Positions 7,351 to 14,906 of a stretch of 23,240 nucleotides of DNA are shown piece by piece. Every line of letters starts with the position of its first letter. The stretch's first letter is position 1. The position numbers were made by a program, and so were the translations under genes. Source of the stretch: JBKHJA01 sp046538375 (GTDB taxonomy: Bacteria; Acidobacteriota; Aminicenantia; Aminicenantales; Aminicenantaceae); NCBI GenBank assembly GCA_046538375.1, contig JBKHJA010000030.1, positions 1 through 23,240 of the forward strand, written 5' to 3'. A model generated the notes under the pieces. The model had not been told where the DNA came from. It saw only the letters and a program-made list of their open reading frames with translations, and did not search any database.

Positions 7351-7643
7351 CGAACCTCCTCAATGAAATTTCACATCTATTTTCGATTTTATTTGTTAAA
7401 GAAAAATAAAAATTACGTTAATTTTCAGTTAATTTTTAACTTACGTTCAATGAGTAGGTTCTTTTTCAAAAAATCTAGTATTTTATTGTCTAGGAATAGG
7501 GGGAAGTTTTAATCCTGAAAAGACAGAAATTAAGGATGATTCATTGAATCCTCGGATTATGCACCAGTCCTAGCCAAAGGATAGACCTAATATGGGGTAA
7601 GGAAAGAAAATAGAAAGCTTTGAATGGATAAGAATGTTGGAAG
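7351..7643. other. Upstream regulatory gap of the porin-pst operon
   Basis: Together with the leader ORF this fills the space between the phoR stop and the porin. The part nearest the operon is very AT-rich and contains the periodic TTAAC repeats (7395-7443). The part nearest phoR (7450-7643) shows no clear terminator, no promoter I would defend and no coding signal. Confidence 0.5.
7395..7443 (-). promoter_or_regulatory. Candidate Pho box: TTAAC repeats on an 11-bp period
   Basis: On the minus strand TTAAC occurs at 7432-7428, 7421-7417 and 7399-7395, at offsets of exactly 11 and 22 bp. The skipped slot (7410-7406) reads TTTAT and the slot above (7443-7439) reads TAAGT. PhoB/PhoP response regulators bind direct repeats on an 11-bp period (TGTCA-type in Escherichia coli, TTAACA-type in Bacillus). 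The site faces the porin-pst operon and PhoB is encoded next door. A possible -10, TAAAAT, lies at 7391-7386. The protein-site link is inference. Confidence 0.55.
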
Positions 7644-9371
7644 TCAGAAGGCCGGGAGCAAGACAGTGAAGGTGGTTCCCTTTCCCGGAGTGCTCTTCAC
7701 TTTGACTTCTCCGTTGTGAAGAAGGACGATATGTTTGACGATAGAAAGCCCCAATCCTGTGCCTCCCAGCCTTTTGGAACGGGACTTGTCCACTACGTAA
7801 AATCTTTCAAAGATACGCGGTAGATGCTCCTCTGGGATGCCCATTCCAGTATCTTGTATCTGGATAGATACATGGTCTTCCGATTTTTTGATAGAAATTG
7901 CTATTTTCCCATTTTCCGTATAATTAACTGCGTTATCAATGAGATTTATGAACACCTGTTCCAGTTTGAAATAATCTCCTTTAACGGGAGAAACACCTTG
8001 TTCTGCGAAGAGTTCAACTTCCAAATTTCTCTCTTTTATGCTCTGTTTGAATATGTTCAAAATATTCCCAATCACTTCTTTGGTATCCACTTTTTCAATT
8101 TCCAGCTCCATTTCTCTCTCTTCCAATTCTGCCAGCATGAGCAGATCTTTCACCATGTTGATGAGTCTGTCGGTATGCCTATGGATAATCTCTAAATAAT
8201 TCCGGTTTTTCTCCTCTATTTCGCCCTCTAAAGTCTCCACGTATCCTTTTATAGCAGTCAAAGGAGTCCTTAACTCGTGGGAGACGTTGAGAATAAAATC
8301 TTTCTTTATTCTTTCCACCTTTTTGACTTCTGTAATATCTCGTAAAGTGACCACTATTTCTCCTCTGGGATCAACATAGGTGGCACTGCACAGAAACTCT
8401 TTTTCACTCAAGGCTATTTCCTGCGTCCAGTTTCTTTTCTCCTGTTGAACTTTTTTTATCAAATCAACAAATTGCGGTTCCCTCAAAACTTCCCAGTAGT
8501 GCTTGTCCTCCACCTGATCATTGTTCATTATTTTTTTTAAACTCCGGTTAGCAAACAAAATCTTTCCTTCTTTATCCAGTGCAAAAAGCCCTTCCTGTAT
8601 AGATGAGAGGATGCTGTTCAGTTCTTCTTTCTGGCGTGATTGTTCCTGGAATAAATTTTTTATCTGTTCGGTCATGAAGTTGAAGCTTTCTGCCAGCTCT
8701 CTCAATTCATCCCGCCGCTTTAAGAACACTTTGGCATTGAAATTTCCAGAGGCGATTCTTCGGGAGGCTTCACTCATCTCTCTGACGGGTCTGGAAAGAT
8801 GGCAAGAGAAGATAAAAGCGGCCAGCAAAGCCAGCAAGGTCATGACCAATACCAACAGTCCTATGTCTGTTTTAAGACTGGCCAGAAGACGATTGATATC
8901 TTTTATATAAAGGCTGACCCGCAGAACTCCGGCAATCTGATTATCCATCTCCAGAGGTACCCCGACATAAAGCATTTCCTCTTTCACCGTGCGGCTGAAT
9001 CGCAGTGATTCTCCCACATGCCCCTCCAATGCCCTGTATATTTCAGGCCTGAATTTATGATTTTCCATCAGCGCCGGATTTTCATCTGAATCAGCCAGCA
9101 CCACGCCCTCCAGATCCACCACTGTAATTCTGGTGTGGATGGATCTTCCCAATTCTTTAACAAAAGAATCCAATTCCTGTAATTGGTTTTCTTCAACCAG
9201 AGGGATAACCGTGTGGATTAAAGAACGACCGAGATTTTCCAGGCTTTGAGAGCGAGTATCAAGATAAAATTTTTTTATAACATGGAATGATACAATAAAG
9301 AGTAGAGCTGTAAAGATGATAATGATCAGGAAATATCCTCCAAAAACTTTAAAAAATATGGAGCGTCTCAT
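7644..9371 (-). CDS. phoR: Phosphate-regulon sensor histidine kinase PhoR
   Basis: This inner-membrane kinase has 575 residues from the ATG at 9371. Domains in order: transmembrane helix 1 (about 8-32), a periplasmic sensor of about 135 residues, transmembrane helix 2 (about 171-196), HAMP (197-248), PAS (about 255-350), HisKA with phosphoacceptor H375 in NVSHELRTP, and an HATPase_c domain with N-box NLIDNAVNYT, G1 DTGMGIPEEH and G2 GGTGLGLSIVK. It phosphorylates PhoB when phosphate is scarce. The large periplasmic domain differs from the short-loop E. coli PhoR and resembles longer PhoR/WalK-type sensors. The ATG overlaps the phoB stop as ATGA (9368-9371). A longer frame upstream only re-reads phoB. 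The PhoR assignment over a generic kinase rests on the PhoB partner and the adjacent pst operon. Confidence 0.9.
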   Translation of the reverse strand: MRRSIFFKVFGGYFLIIIIFTALLFIVSFHVIKKFYLDTRSQSLENLGRSLIHTVIPLVEENQLQELDSFVKELGRSIHTRITVVDLEGVVLADSDENPALMENHKFRPEIYRALEGHVGESLRFSRTVKEEMLYVGVPLEMDNQIAGVLRVSLYIKDINRLLASLKTDIGLLVLVMTLLALLAAFIFSCHLSRPVREMSEASRRIASGNFNAKVFLKRRDELRELAESFNFMTEQIKNLFQEQSRQKEELNSILSSIQEGLFALDKEGKILFANRSLKKIMNNDQVEDKHYWEVLREPQFVDLIKKVQQEKRNWTQEIALSEKEFLCSATYVDPRGEIVVTLRDITEVKKVERIKKDFILNVSHELRTPLTAIKGYVETLEGEIEEKNRNYLEIIHRHTDRLINMVKDLLMLAELEEREMELEIEKVDTKEVIGNILNIFKQSIKERNLEVELFAEQGVSPVKGDYFKLEQVFINLIDNAVNYTENGKIAISIKKSEDHVSIQIQDTGMGIPEEHLPRIFERFYVVDKSRSKRLGGTGLGLSIVKHIVLLHNGEVKVKSTPGKGTTFTVLLPAF

Positions 9372-10048
9372 TCTTCTAGCTTGTAACCCACTCCCCTGAT
9401 ATTTCTTATGAAGCTGGCAGCCTTCCCCAATTTTTCTCTTAAATGTTTGATGTGGACATCGATGGTTCTGTCCAGGACAGCTTTCTCCTGTCCCCAGAGA
9501 TGATCCAATATCTGATCTCTGGAAAAAACCCATCCTTTTTTGGAAGCCAGAAGGTGCAGTATTCTAAATTCAGTGGACGTCAAATCCACCTTTTTATTCT
9601 CTATCTGAACTTCGTGTTTTCCTGAATCGATGGTCAGCACATTCCCCACATTGATTTTCTTTGCTGAATCTACCGGAGGAGGTCTCCGTAAAACGGCTTT
9701 AATCCTGGCCACCAATTCCTTTGGCGAGAAAGGCTTGGTCACATAATCATCAGCACCCAGCTCCAATCCTAAAATTTTATCTGTTTCTTCTCCTTTTGCA
9801 GTCAGCATGATGATGGGCATGGAGGAGAATTTCTCCTCTTTCTTTAAATATTTGCATATGTCCACGCCGTCAGCATCGGGCAGCATCAGATCAAGAATAA
9901 GCAGATCTGGAATTGTTTTCTGTATAAATCTATAAAGACTCTCCGCGTCCAGGAATGCTTCCACCTTGAAACCGGCTTTCTTCAGATGAAGGGAAACCAG
10001 CTCCAAGATATCTGGTTCATCATCAATGACAGCCACAAGTTTTCTCAT
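9368..10048 (-). CDS. phoB: Phosphate-regulon response regulator PhoB
   Basis: PhoB is a cytoplasmic OmpR/PhoB-family transcription factor of 226 residues. The receiver domain (1-120) shows the acidic pair D9/D10, phosphoacceptor D53 in LLILDLMLPDADG, T83 and K105 in VTKPF. The C-terminal winged helix (about 130-226) carries the recognition-helix region DRTIDVHIKHLREKLG and the closing RNIRGVGYKLEE. When phosphorylated it should bind 11-bp direct repeats such as those at 7395-7443. The ATG has only a weak ribosome binding site (AAGAGCG), compatible with low steady levels. phoR follows with a 4-base overlap. Confidence 0.93.
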   Translation of the reverse strand: MRKLVAVIDDEPDILELVSLHLKKAGFKVEAFLDAESLYRFIQKTIPDLLILDLMLPDADGVDICKYLKKEEKFSSMPIIMLTAKGEETDKILGLELGADDYVTKPFSPKELVARIKAVLRRPPPVDSAKKINVGNVLTIDSGKHEVQIENKKVDLTSTEFRILHLLASKKGWVFSRDQILDHLWGQEKAVLDRTIDVHIKHLREKLGKAASFIRNIRGVGYKLEE

Positions 10049-10111
10049 TTTTCGCTCTTATTTTGGAATCAATTCTATGCTTAAGCTGATCGGACCCAAA
10101 GACTATCAGGC

Positions 10112-10140
10112 ATTATACCTTCTTGTTTTCAAATATACAA
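10112..10140 (-). promoter_or_regulatory. Candidate promoter of phoB-phoR
   Basis: On the minus strand there is a perfect TATAAT (10117 to 10112). Seventeen bases upstream is TTGTAT (10140 to 10135), which matches only the TTG of the -35 consensus. Transcription would start near 10105, leaving a leader of about 57 bases. The weak -35 would suit an activated or autoregulated promoter. Confidence 0.5.
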
Positions 10141-10183
10141 TCGATCCCCGATGCAATCTGCCAGCAATTACAGAAATTATATG

Positions 10184-10216
10184 TTGCAGCCAAAAGCAAT
10201 ATTTTTTAAAATATTC
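10184..10216 (+). promoter_or_regulatory. Candidate promoter and AT palindrome upstream of the exported-protein cluster
   Basis: TTGCAG (10184-10189) and TAAAAT (10207-10212) are 17 bases apart, giving a leader of about 24 bases. Over the -10, AATATTTT and AAAATATT form a near-continuous palindrome (10199-10216) that could be an operator or only an AT-rich stretch. It is divergent from the phoB promoter, 50-100 bp away. Confidence 0.35.
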
Positions 10217-10242
10217 TCCACTTACCTATCCAGGAGGGTAAA

Positions 10243-11301
10243 ATGGATCACCGCCCGTCATTCATTTATATAACCGGCCTTATGTTTCTTGCTTCTCTCT
10301 TCTTTCTTGCCTCCTCCCAGCCGGATATCTCTGTGCAGGAACTGGTTGAAAAAAACATCCAAACGGCAGGAGGGAATGATAAATTGGCCCGAGTGGAAAA
10401 CTTCTCTTTTAAGGCAGGTTCTATGACTTTTTATATGTCTTCTGATGGAAGAATGAAAATCACTGAAGGCAGAGATCCGGTGATCACTGAAGTCATCCTG
10501 GTGGGGACAGAGAAAGTCAAAAGAAATTGTTTCAACAACCGTACCGAAATCAAAGAACCCTTAAAATCAACGTACCAGTGTCTGGCCAAGCTGCGCTGCG
10601 GCCTTTTCACCTTGGCCAGATTCAGGGACCAGTTAGAATTCCATGGTCTCAAAACCTTCGGACCGGAAAAGCACTACATACTTTCCACCAATGTCAATGA
10701 TTTGGAAGTGAACTTTTACCTGGATCACCAGAAATTCATAATAAAGCGAGTGGTGTTTAAAGGATTCACCTCACCCGGCAACATCTATGAGGTCAATCAT
10801 GACTTCGGTCCTCTTCAAGAAGTGGAAGGGATAAAAATTCCTTCTTCCTGGTTCAGCTCTCAAGTGGGGACTCGAGGCCTTCTGCATGAGATCTCTGATG
10901 TCAAGATCAATCAGCCTCTGGAGAAAGATTTCTTTTCCAACCTGGAGATCAATGCAGGAGAAGTTGAGATCTCTTCAGGCGCTTTAAGCGGAAACGTGGT
11001 CGAATTTGCCCTCAGACGCAGCCTTCTCACCCTCAGCACCAACTGGACAAATCAATGTATCATGAGAGCCGGATTTAAAAACAAAGATAAACTCATTCTC
11101 CAGATCCATGATAAGGAAATAGAGATTGATTTTTATGATTCCAGGCCACCAAGAAACGCTACCAGGCCGGGATCCAGATTCATGATGCCCGACAGCCGGA
11201 ATAAGGAGAATTATCTCATCTATCTGTGGTCAGAGGAATTCAAGGACCTGGCAGAAAAGATGGAACCCTTGCTGCCTATTCATGTCAAAAAGAAGTCATA
11301 A
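10243..11301 (+). CDS. Exported protein of unknown function, possibly LolA-like fold
   Basis: The protein has 352 residues. A signal peptide (MDHRPSFIY, hydrophobic stretch 8-24) ends near ASS/QPD. The mature start VQELVEKNIQTAGGNDKLARVENFSFKAGSMTF resembles the helix-then-strand opening of lipoprotein-carrier (LolA/LolB)-like and related outer-membrane-sorting proteins, which fold as an open beta-barrel that holds lipids. Later strands (KHYILSTNVNDLEVNFYLD; NIYEVNHDFGPLQEVEGIKI) fit that architecture, with a distinct C-terminal region after about 235 rich in charged residues. The ATG has a strong AGGAGG. The next gene starts 13 bases later with its own strong site, so the two are likely co-transcribed. 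Function is not known. Confidence 0.75.
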   Translation: MDHRPSFIYITGLMFLASLFFLASSQPDISVQELVEKNIQTAGGNDKLARVENFSFKAGSMTFYMSSDGRMKITEGRDPVITEVILVGTEKVKRNCFNNRTEIKEPLKSTYQCLAKLRCGLFTLARFRDQLEFHGLKTFGPEKHYILSTNVNDLEVNFYLDHQKFIIKRVVFKGFTSPGNIYEVNHDFGPLQEVEGIKIPSSWFSSQVGTRGLLHEISDVKINQPLEKDFFSNLEINAGEVEISSGALSGNVVEFALRRSLLTLSTNWTNQCIMRAGFKNKDKLILQIHDKEIEIDFYDSRPPRNATRPGSRFMMPDSRNKENYLIYLWSEEFKDLAEKMEPLLPIHVKKKS

Positions 11302-11314
11302 AAAGGAGGACGCC

Positions 11315-12499
11315 ATGTCCAATATAAGCCGGCGTAATTTTTTGAATGTGTTAAGTTCAGGCTTAATAGGTGCAGGTTTATCCAGAAATGTGGAAGCCTA
11401 TTCCCGCCCTTCTGGCAGGGCCCAGGAAGAGTCTTCTTCTCCCAGAATTCAGAAATACAATCCTTTCGGGAACACCGGCCTCAAGGTCTCTGATGTCAGC
11501 TGCGGGGCCATCTCCCTTTTTGAGCCTAATGTGCTGAGATATGCCTATGACTGCGGCGTCAATTACTTCGATACAGCAGAGGGCTATTTGCGGACAAAGA
11601 GCGAAACATTTCTGGGCCAAGCGCTTAAAGGTGTCCGGGACAAAGTCATCATCACCACCAAGCACGGTTATTCTCCTGAGGCAGATATCAAAAAGGAAAA
11701 TATCATCCAAAGAGTAGAGGCCAGCCTGAAGAGGATGCGGACAGACTATGTGGATGTGGCCATGGTCCATGGCCTCAATGATCTCAATTTCCTTAAAAAT
11801 GAAGACCTTCAAGCTGGTTATGTTCAACTGAAAAAACAGGGTAAGATCCGCTGGACTGGATTCTCCACTCACAACCCCAGCCTCACTCTCAAGCAGGCCC
11901 TGGAGACCGATTTTGCTCAAGTGGTTCTGTTCATCTACAACCATATGCAGGGAAAAGAAATCGAACCTCTGGTGGAAAAAGTCCGCCGCAAAGGTATCGC
12001 CACTGTAGCCATGAAAGTCTTTGCTGGCGGAAAGCATGGAAACCTCAAGCCACTGATAAGCCGCGGTGTCAGCTACCCCCAGGCCGCCATCCGCTGGGTT
12101 TTAAGCAATGCTCATGTGGATTGTGCCATCGTGACCATGAGCAGTTATTCCCATGTGGAAGAATATGTGGCTGCCTCCGCAAAACCCTTAAACAGAACAG
12201 ATATAAAAGCCCTGGCACAATACCGCCATCAGGTGGACAGGGATTACTGCCGGGTGGGCTGCAGCGAATGTCTTGACGCCTGTCCCCATCAGGTGGCCAT
12301 CAATGACATCCTCCGCTACGGCATGTACTTTGAAGACTACGGGATGGAGAAAGAGGCCATGCGGCATTATGCAGAACTTCAACATGAGAAGAAGCCGCTT
12401 TCCTGTATTCAATGCCCGGCACCGTGCCAAACTGCCTGTCCTTTCGGACTGGCGGTCAAATCCAAGCTCCTGCATACCCATGAAATATTGACGGCTTAG
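11315..12499 (+). CDS. Tat-exported aldo/keto reductase with C-terminal iron-sulfur-type cysteines
   Basis: A 394-residue oxidoreductase. The N-terminus MSNISRRNFLNVLSSGLIGAG is a twin-arginine signal, which implies folding with cofactor before export. The barrel (about 47-300) shows the aldo/keto reductase tetrad D86 (YFDTAEGY), Y91, K116 (TTKHG) and H152 (VHG). The tail has two cysteine sets: C312, C316, C319, C323 (ending CP) and C364, C367, C371, C375 (ending CP). This resembles ferredoxin-like cluster binding as in the Fe-S-containing aldo/keto reductase group. The ATG at 11315 has AAGGAGG five bases upstream; an earlier ATG at 11282 lies inside the preceding gene and lacks one. Substrate is unknown. 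Pairing of an NAD(P)-type barrel with periplasmic export is odd, because NAD(P)H is not normally available there. Confidence 0.87.
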   Translation: MSNISRRNFLNVLSSGLIGAGLSRNVEAYSRPSGRAQEESSSPRIQKYNPFGNTGLKVSDVSCGAISLFEPNVLRYAYDCGVNYFDTAEGYLRTKSETFLGQALKGVRDKVIITTKHGYSPEADIKKENIIQRVEASLKRMRTDYVDVAMVHGLNDLNFLKNEDLQAGYVQLKKQGKIRWTGFSTHNPSLTLKQALETDFAQVVLFIYNHMQGKEIEPLVEKVRRKGIATVAMKVFAGGKHGNLKPLISRGVSYPQAAIRWVLSNAHVDCAIVTMSSYSHVEEYVAASAKPLNRTDIKALAQYRHQVDRDYCRVGCSECLDACPHQVAINDILRYGMYFEDYGMEKEAMRHYAELQHEKKPLSCIQCPAPCQTACPFGLAVKSKLLHTHEILTA

Positions 12500-12515
12500 C
12501 CAAAAAAACAGAGTT

Positions 12516-12521
12516 TATAAT
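12516..12521 (+). promoter_or_regulatory. Possible -10 element before the MBL-fold gene
   Basis: A perfect TATAAT lies 33 bases before the start codon, flanked by a small CAGAG/CTCTG inverted repeat (12509-12513, 12522-12526). The only -35-like hexamer, TTGACG at 12488, is 22 bases away, which is too far. The gene may simply be read from the upstream operon. Confidence 0.2.
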
Positions 12522-12553
12522 CTCTGGTAATAAGAATTAAAGGAGGTATGGGC

Positions 12554-13291
12554 ATGATGAAAACATCAATTTTCGCATCCATATTTCTTGCCGTATTTCT
12601 TCTCGCCGCTCTGGCTCAACCAGAATTTGAAGAAGATACCATTCAAACTTCAGAGGGCCCGCTAAAATTCACCTTCATCGGCCACGGAACACTGATGGTC
12701 AGCTTTGCCCAGAAAATCATCCACATCGATCCAGTCAGCCGTTACGCCGACTACAGCCAGCTTCCTGAAGCGGACATCATCCTGATAACCCATCATCATG
12801 GTGACCACCTGGATCCAGAAGTGATGGAGATGTTGAGAAGCGAGAAAACAGACCTGGTTCTGACTGAAAAATGTGCTCAGGAAGTGGAGGGAGGCTTGAT
12901 CATGAAAAACGGCGATATCAGGACTGTCCAGGGCTTAAAAATCGAAGCTGTCCCCGCCTACAACATTGTTCACATGAGAAGTCCCGATGTTCCTTACCAT
13001 ATCAAAGGCGAGGGAAACGGATACGTGATAACCTTCGGCGACAAAAGGGTTTATGTGGCCGGTGATACAGAAAACATTCCCGAAATGAAGGAGCTTGAAC
13101 ACATCGACATCGCTTTTCTACCCATGAATCTCCCCTACACCATGAGTCCAGAAATGGTGGCAGATGCAGCCAAAGCTTTCAGGCCAAAAATCCTTTATCC
13201 CTACCATTACGGTCAGACTGACCCTGCCAAGATCGTGGAACTGCTCGCCGGCGAGGAGGATATAGAAGTCAGAATTCGCCATATGAGATAA
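12554..13291 (+). CDS. Exported metallo-beta-lactamase-fold hydrolase (UlaG-like)
   Basis: The protein has 245 residues and a signal peptide (MMKTS, hydrophobic 6-21, cleavage near ALA/QPE). The metal-binding HxHxDH motif is H80-H81-H82-G83-D84-H85, with later ligands likely in the GDTENI and YPYHYG motifs. The GHGTLMVS and ILYPYHYG motifs are typical of UlaG/YtkL-type zinc/manganese hydrolases (L-ascorbate-6-phosphate lactonase group), although most of those are cytoplasmic. I prefer the ATG at 12554, seven bases after a perfect AGGAGG, over the ATG at 12548, which lies one base from it. It follows the reductase by 54 bases on the same strand. Substrate unknown. Confidence 0.85.
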   Translation: MMKTSIFASIFLAVFLLAALAQPEFEEDTIQTSEGPLKFTFIGHGTLMVSFAQKIIHIDPVSRYADYSQLPEADIILITHHHGDHLDPEVMEMLRSEKTDLVLTEKCAQEVEGGLIMKNGDIRTVQGLKIEAVPAYNIVHMRSPDVPYHIKGEGNGYVITFGDKRVYVAGDTENIPEMKELEHIDIAFLPMNLPYTMSPEMVADAAKAFRPKILYPYHYGQTDPAKIVELLAGEEDIEVRIRHMR

Positions 13292-13306
13292 ATTTCACAC
13301 TATCCC

Positions 13307-13396
13307 GGGGAGCATTTACCTCCTTAACTTTTTTCTGATCATTTTTTTACGAACACAGAGGGGCTCTTCCCTGATTTTTTCAATAAATCAGAGAAG
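13307..13396. terminator. Stem-loops between convergent genes
   Basis: Two weak structures separate the convergent hydrolase and NamZ-like genes. For plus-strand transcripts, GGGGAG (13307-13312) can pair with CTCCTT (13320-13325) using two G-U pairs, and six T residues follow at 13329-13334. A stronger stem pairs CTGATTT (13371-13377) with AAATCAG (13385-13391) and extends to 13366/13396 with one mismatch; it overlaps the minus-strand stop codon and has no T-run after it. Confidence 0.35.
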
Positions 13397-14690
13397 GATT
13401 CCTCACCTGAATGAATTGATCCAATTCCTGGCTGCAGCCATCCATAATTTTCTCAACAGCCCAGCCCTTTTCCAGTGCCTCTCTCACCCGGGATGTCCCC
13501 ATGATTTTATCGAAATATTCCTGGTGGAAACGGAAGTCCCGGGGATAGAGATCCATGATGGTTTTCAGGATGTGGAGGGCGGCCTCAAAGGGCTGGTAAA
13601 CGTTTCTGTCCAGGATATGGATCTGGGCTCCTCCACACAGCTTCCCCTGATATTTAGAAAAAGTGGGCACAAACCATGCTTCTCTGAACACCACTCCAGG
13701 AAGTTGCAGGCCATTCAGTTCTTCTGAAAGATCATGGCCATCAATCCAGGGAGCCCCGAAATACTCAAATGGCCTGGTGGTCCCCCTCCCCTCAGAGACG
13801 TTGGTCCCTTCTAAAAATACCTGTCCGGGATAGACGGTGGCTGTTTGAAGGGTGGGCATGTTGGGAGAAGGCATAATCCATGGAAGCGAGGTTTCATCGT
13901 ACCACATCTCTCTTTCCCAGCCCTGCATGGGGATGACAGTAAGAGAGGCTTTTTCTTTCAGGAATCTATCATTGAAAAGCTTTGCTAACTCGCCCACAGT
14001 CATTCCATGTCGAACCGGTATGGGATACAGCCCCACAAAAGAGCTGTATTCAGGATACTGGAGAACAGGCCCCTCCAAATCAAGGCCATTTATGGGATTA
14101 GGCCGATCCAGGACTATAAATTCAATATTTTTCTCGGCACAGGCTTCCATGCAGTAGGCCATGGTAGCAATATAAGTGTAAATCCTCGTCCCCACATCCT
14201 GGATATCGAACACCAGCACTTCCATGTCTTCCACCATTGATTCTTCCGGTATTTTTCCCTCCATTTCAATATCGAAAGAGCGCATGTATTGATCGATGTC
14301 CTTGAGCATGCCTGGAACGGGCTTTTTGGACTGGCCGTAAAGGCTGAACACCGGAATATTGTATTTTTTATCCGCATAAAAGGGGACATATTCTCCTGGC
14401 TGGGCATTCCCTCTCACTCCGTGCTCAGGCCCGTAAAGGGCTTTCAGGTGAATCTCAGGGTTCTCATAGAAAAGCTGGACAGTGCTTCTCAACTGGCTGT
14501 CTGCACCGGTGGGATTGGTGATAAGCCCCACTCTTCTGTCTTTTACCAGATCAAGGCGGCTCTCAACAAACACTTCCACTCCTAATTTGACCTTCCTCTG
14601 CTGCGAAAGGGGAGCTTTTTCTTTCTCTCTTTCACATCCAGGAGAGAAAACAAGCCCTGCTCCCAACAAAACACAAAATATGGATTTCAT
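13380..14690 (-). CDS. DUF1343 / NamZ-type exo-beta-N-acetylmuramidase, candidate lipoprotein
   Basis: The protein has 436 residues. The start MKSIFCVLLGAGLVFSPGC is a lipoprotein-like signal with a non-ideal lipobox SPGC (acceptor C19). The body is the DUF1343/YbbC family: LGVEVFVESRLDLVKDRRVGLITNPTG (36-62), LYGPEHGVRG, VFDIQDVGTRIYTYI, RPNPI, and the signature EGTNVSEGRGTTRPFEYFG. Characterised members (Bacillus subtilis NamZ, family GH171) remove terminal N-acetylmuramic acid from peptidoglycan fragments, so a wall-recycling role at the cell surface is inferred. The ATG at 14690 follows GGAGGAGAG; a longer frame to 14816 has no signal peptide and no ribosome site. It lies 216 bases after the ATPase on the same strand. 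Confidence 0.88.
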   Translation of the reverse strand: MKSIFCVLLGAGLVFSPGCEREKEKAPLSQQRKVKLGVEVFVESRLDLVKDRRVGLITNPTGADSQLRSTVQLFYENPEIHLKALYGPEHGVRGNAQPGEYVPFYADKKYNIPVFSLYGQSKKPVPGMLKDIDQYMRSFDIEMEGKIPEESMVEDMEVLVFDIQDVGTRIYTYIATMAYCMEACAEKNIEFIVLDRPNPINGLDLEGPVLQYPEYSSFVGLYPIPVRHGMTVGELAKLFNDRFLKEKASLTVIPMQGWEREMWYDETSLPWIMPSPNMPTLQTATVYPGQVFLEGTNVSEGRGTTRPFEYFGAPWIDGHDLSEELNGLQLPGVVFREAWFVPTFSKYQGKLCGGAQIHILDRNVYQPFEAALHILKTIMDLYPRDFRFHQEYFDKIMGTSRVREALEKGWAVEKIMDGCSQELDQFIQVRNPSLIY

Positions 14691-14906
14691 TTCACTCTCC
14701 TCCCCCCCAAAACAGGGGCCGCATCTCAACATTTGACATTCTCTATCAAAGAGCCTTAAACAGGCTGGAGCCTGGATCGATGCTGTCGGCAAAACATCTC
14801 CGAACGGAAAGCCCATAAAATTCTGGATCGAAGAATAAAGTCATAAATGCAAAAATCGGGATTCAGCAAGAAAACAAACCAGGCATTTTTAATAAAGAGT
14901 TCGACT

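Noticed and set aside
7513..7560. GATTCA-t-TGAATC dyad between phoR and the pst operon
   Set aside because: Only 6 bp with a one-base spacer and no T-run; too weak for a terminator or operator claim.
9372..9533. N-terminal extension of PhoR by 54 residues
   Set aside because: It lies inside phoB in another frame; the ATG at 9371 starts just before the first membrane helix and has the ATGA overlap.
10243..10255. ATGGATCACCGCC occurs both at this gene start and near 20913
   Set aside because: Match is limited to 13 bases with unrelated flanks; treated as chance.
11378..12037. 219-codon frame antisense to the aldo/keto reductase
   Set aside because: Explained by the codon structure of the reductase; no ribosome site or recognisable motif.
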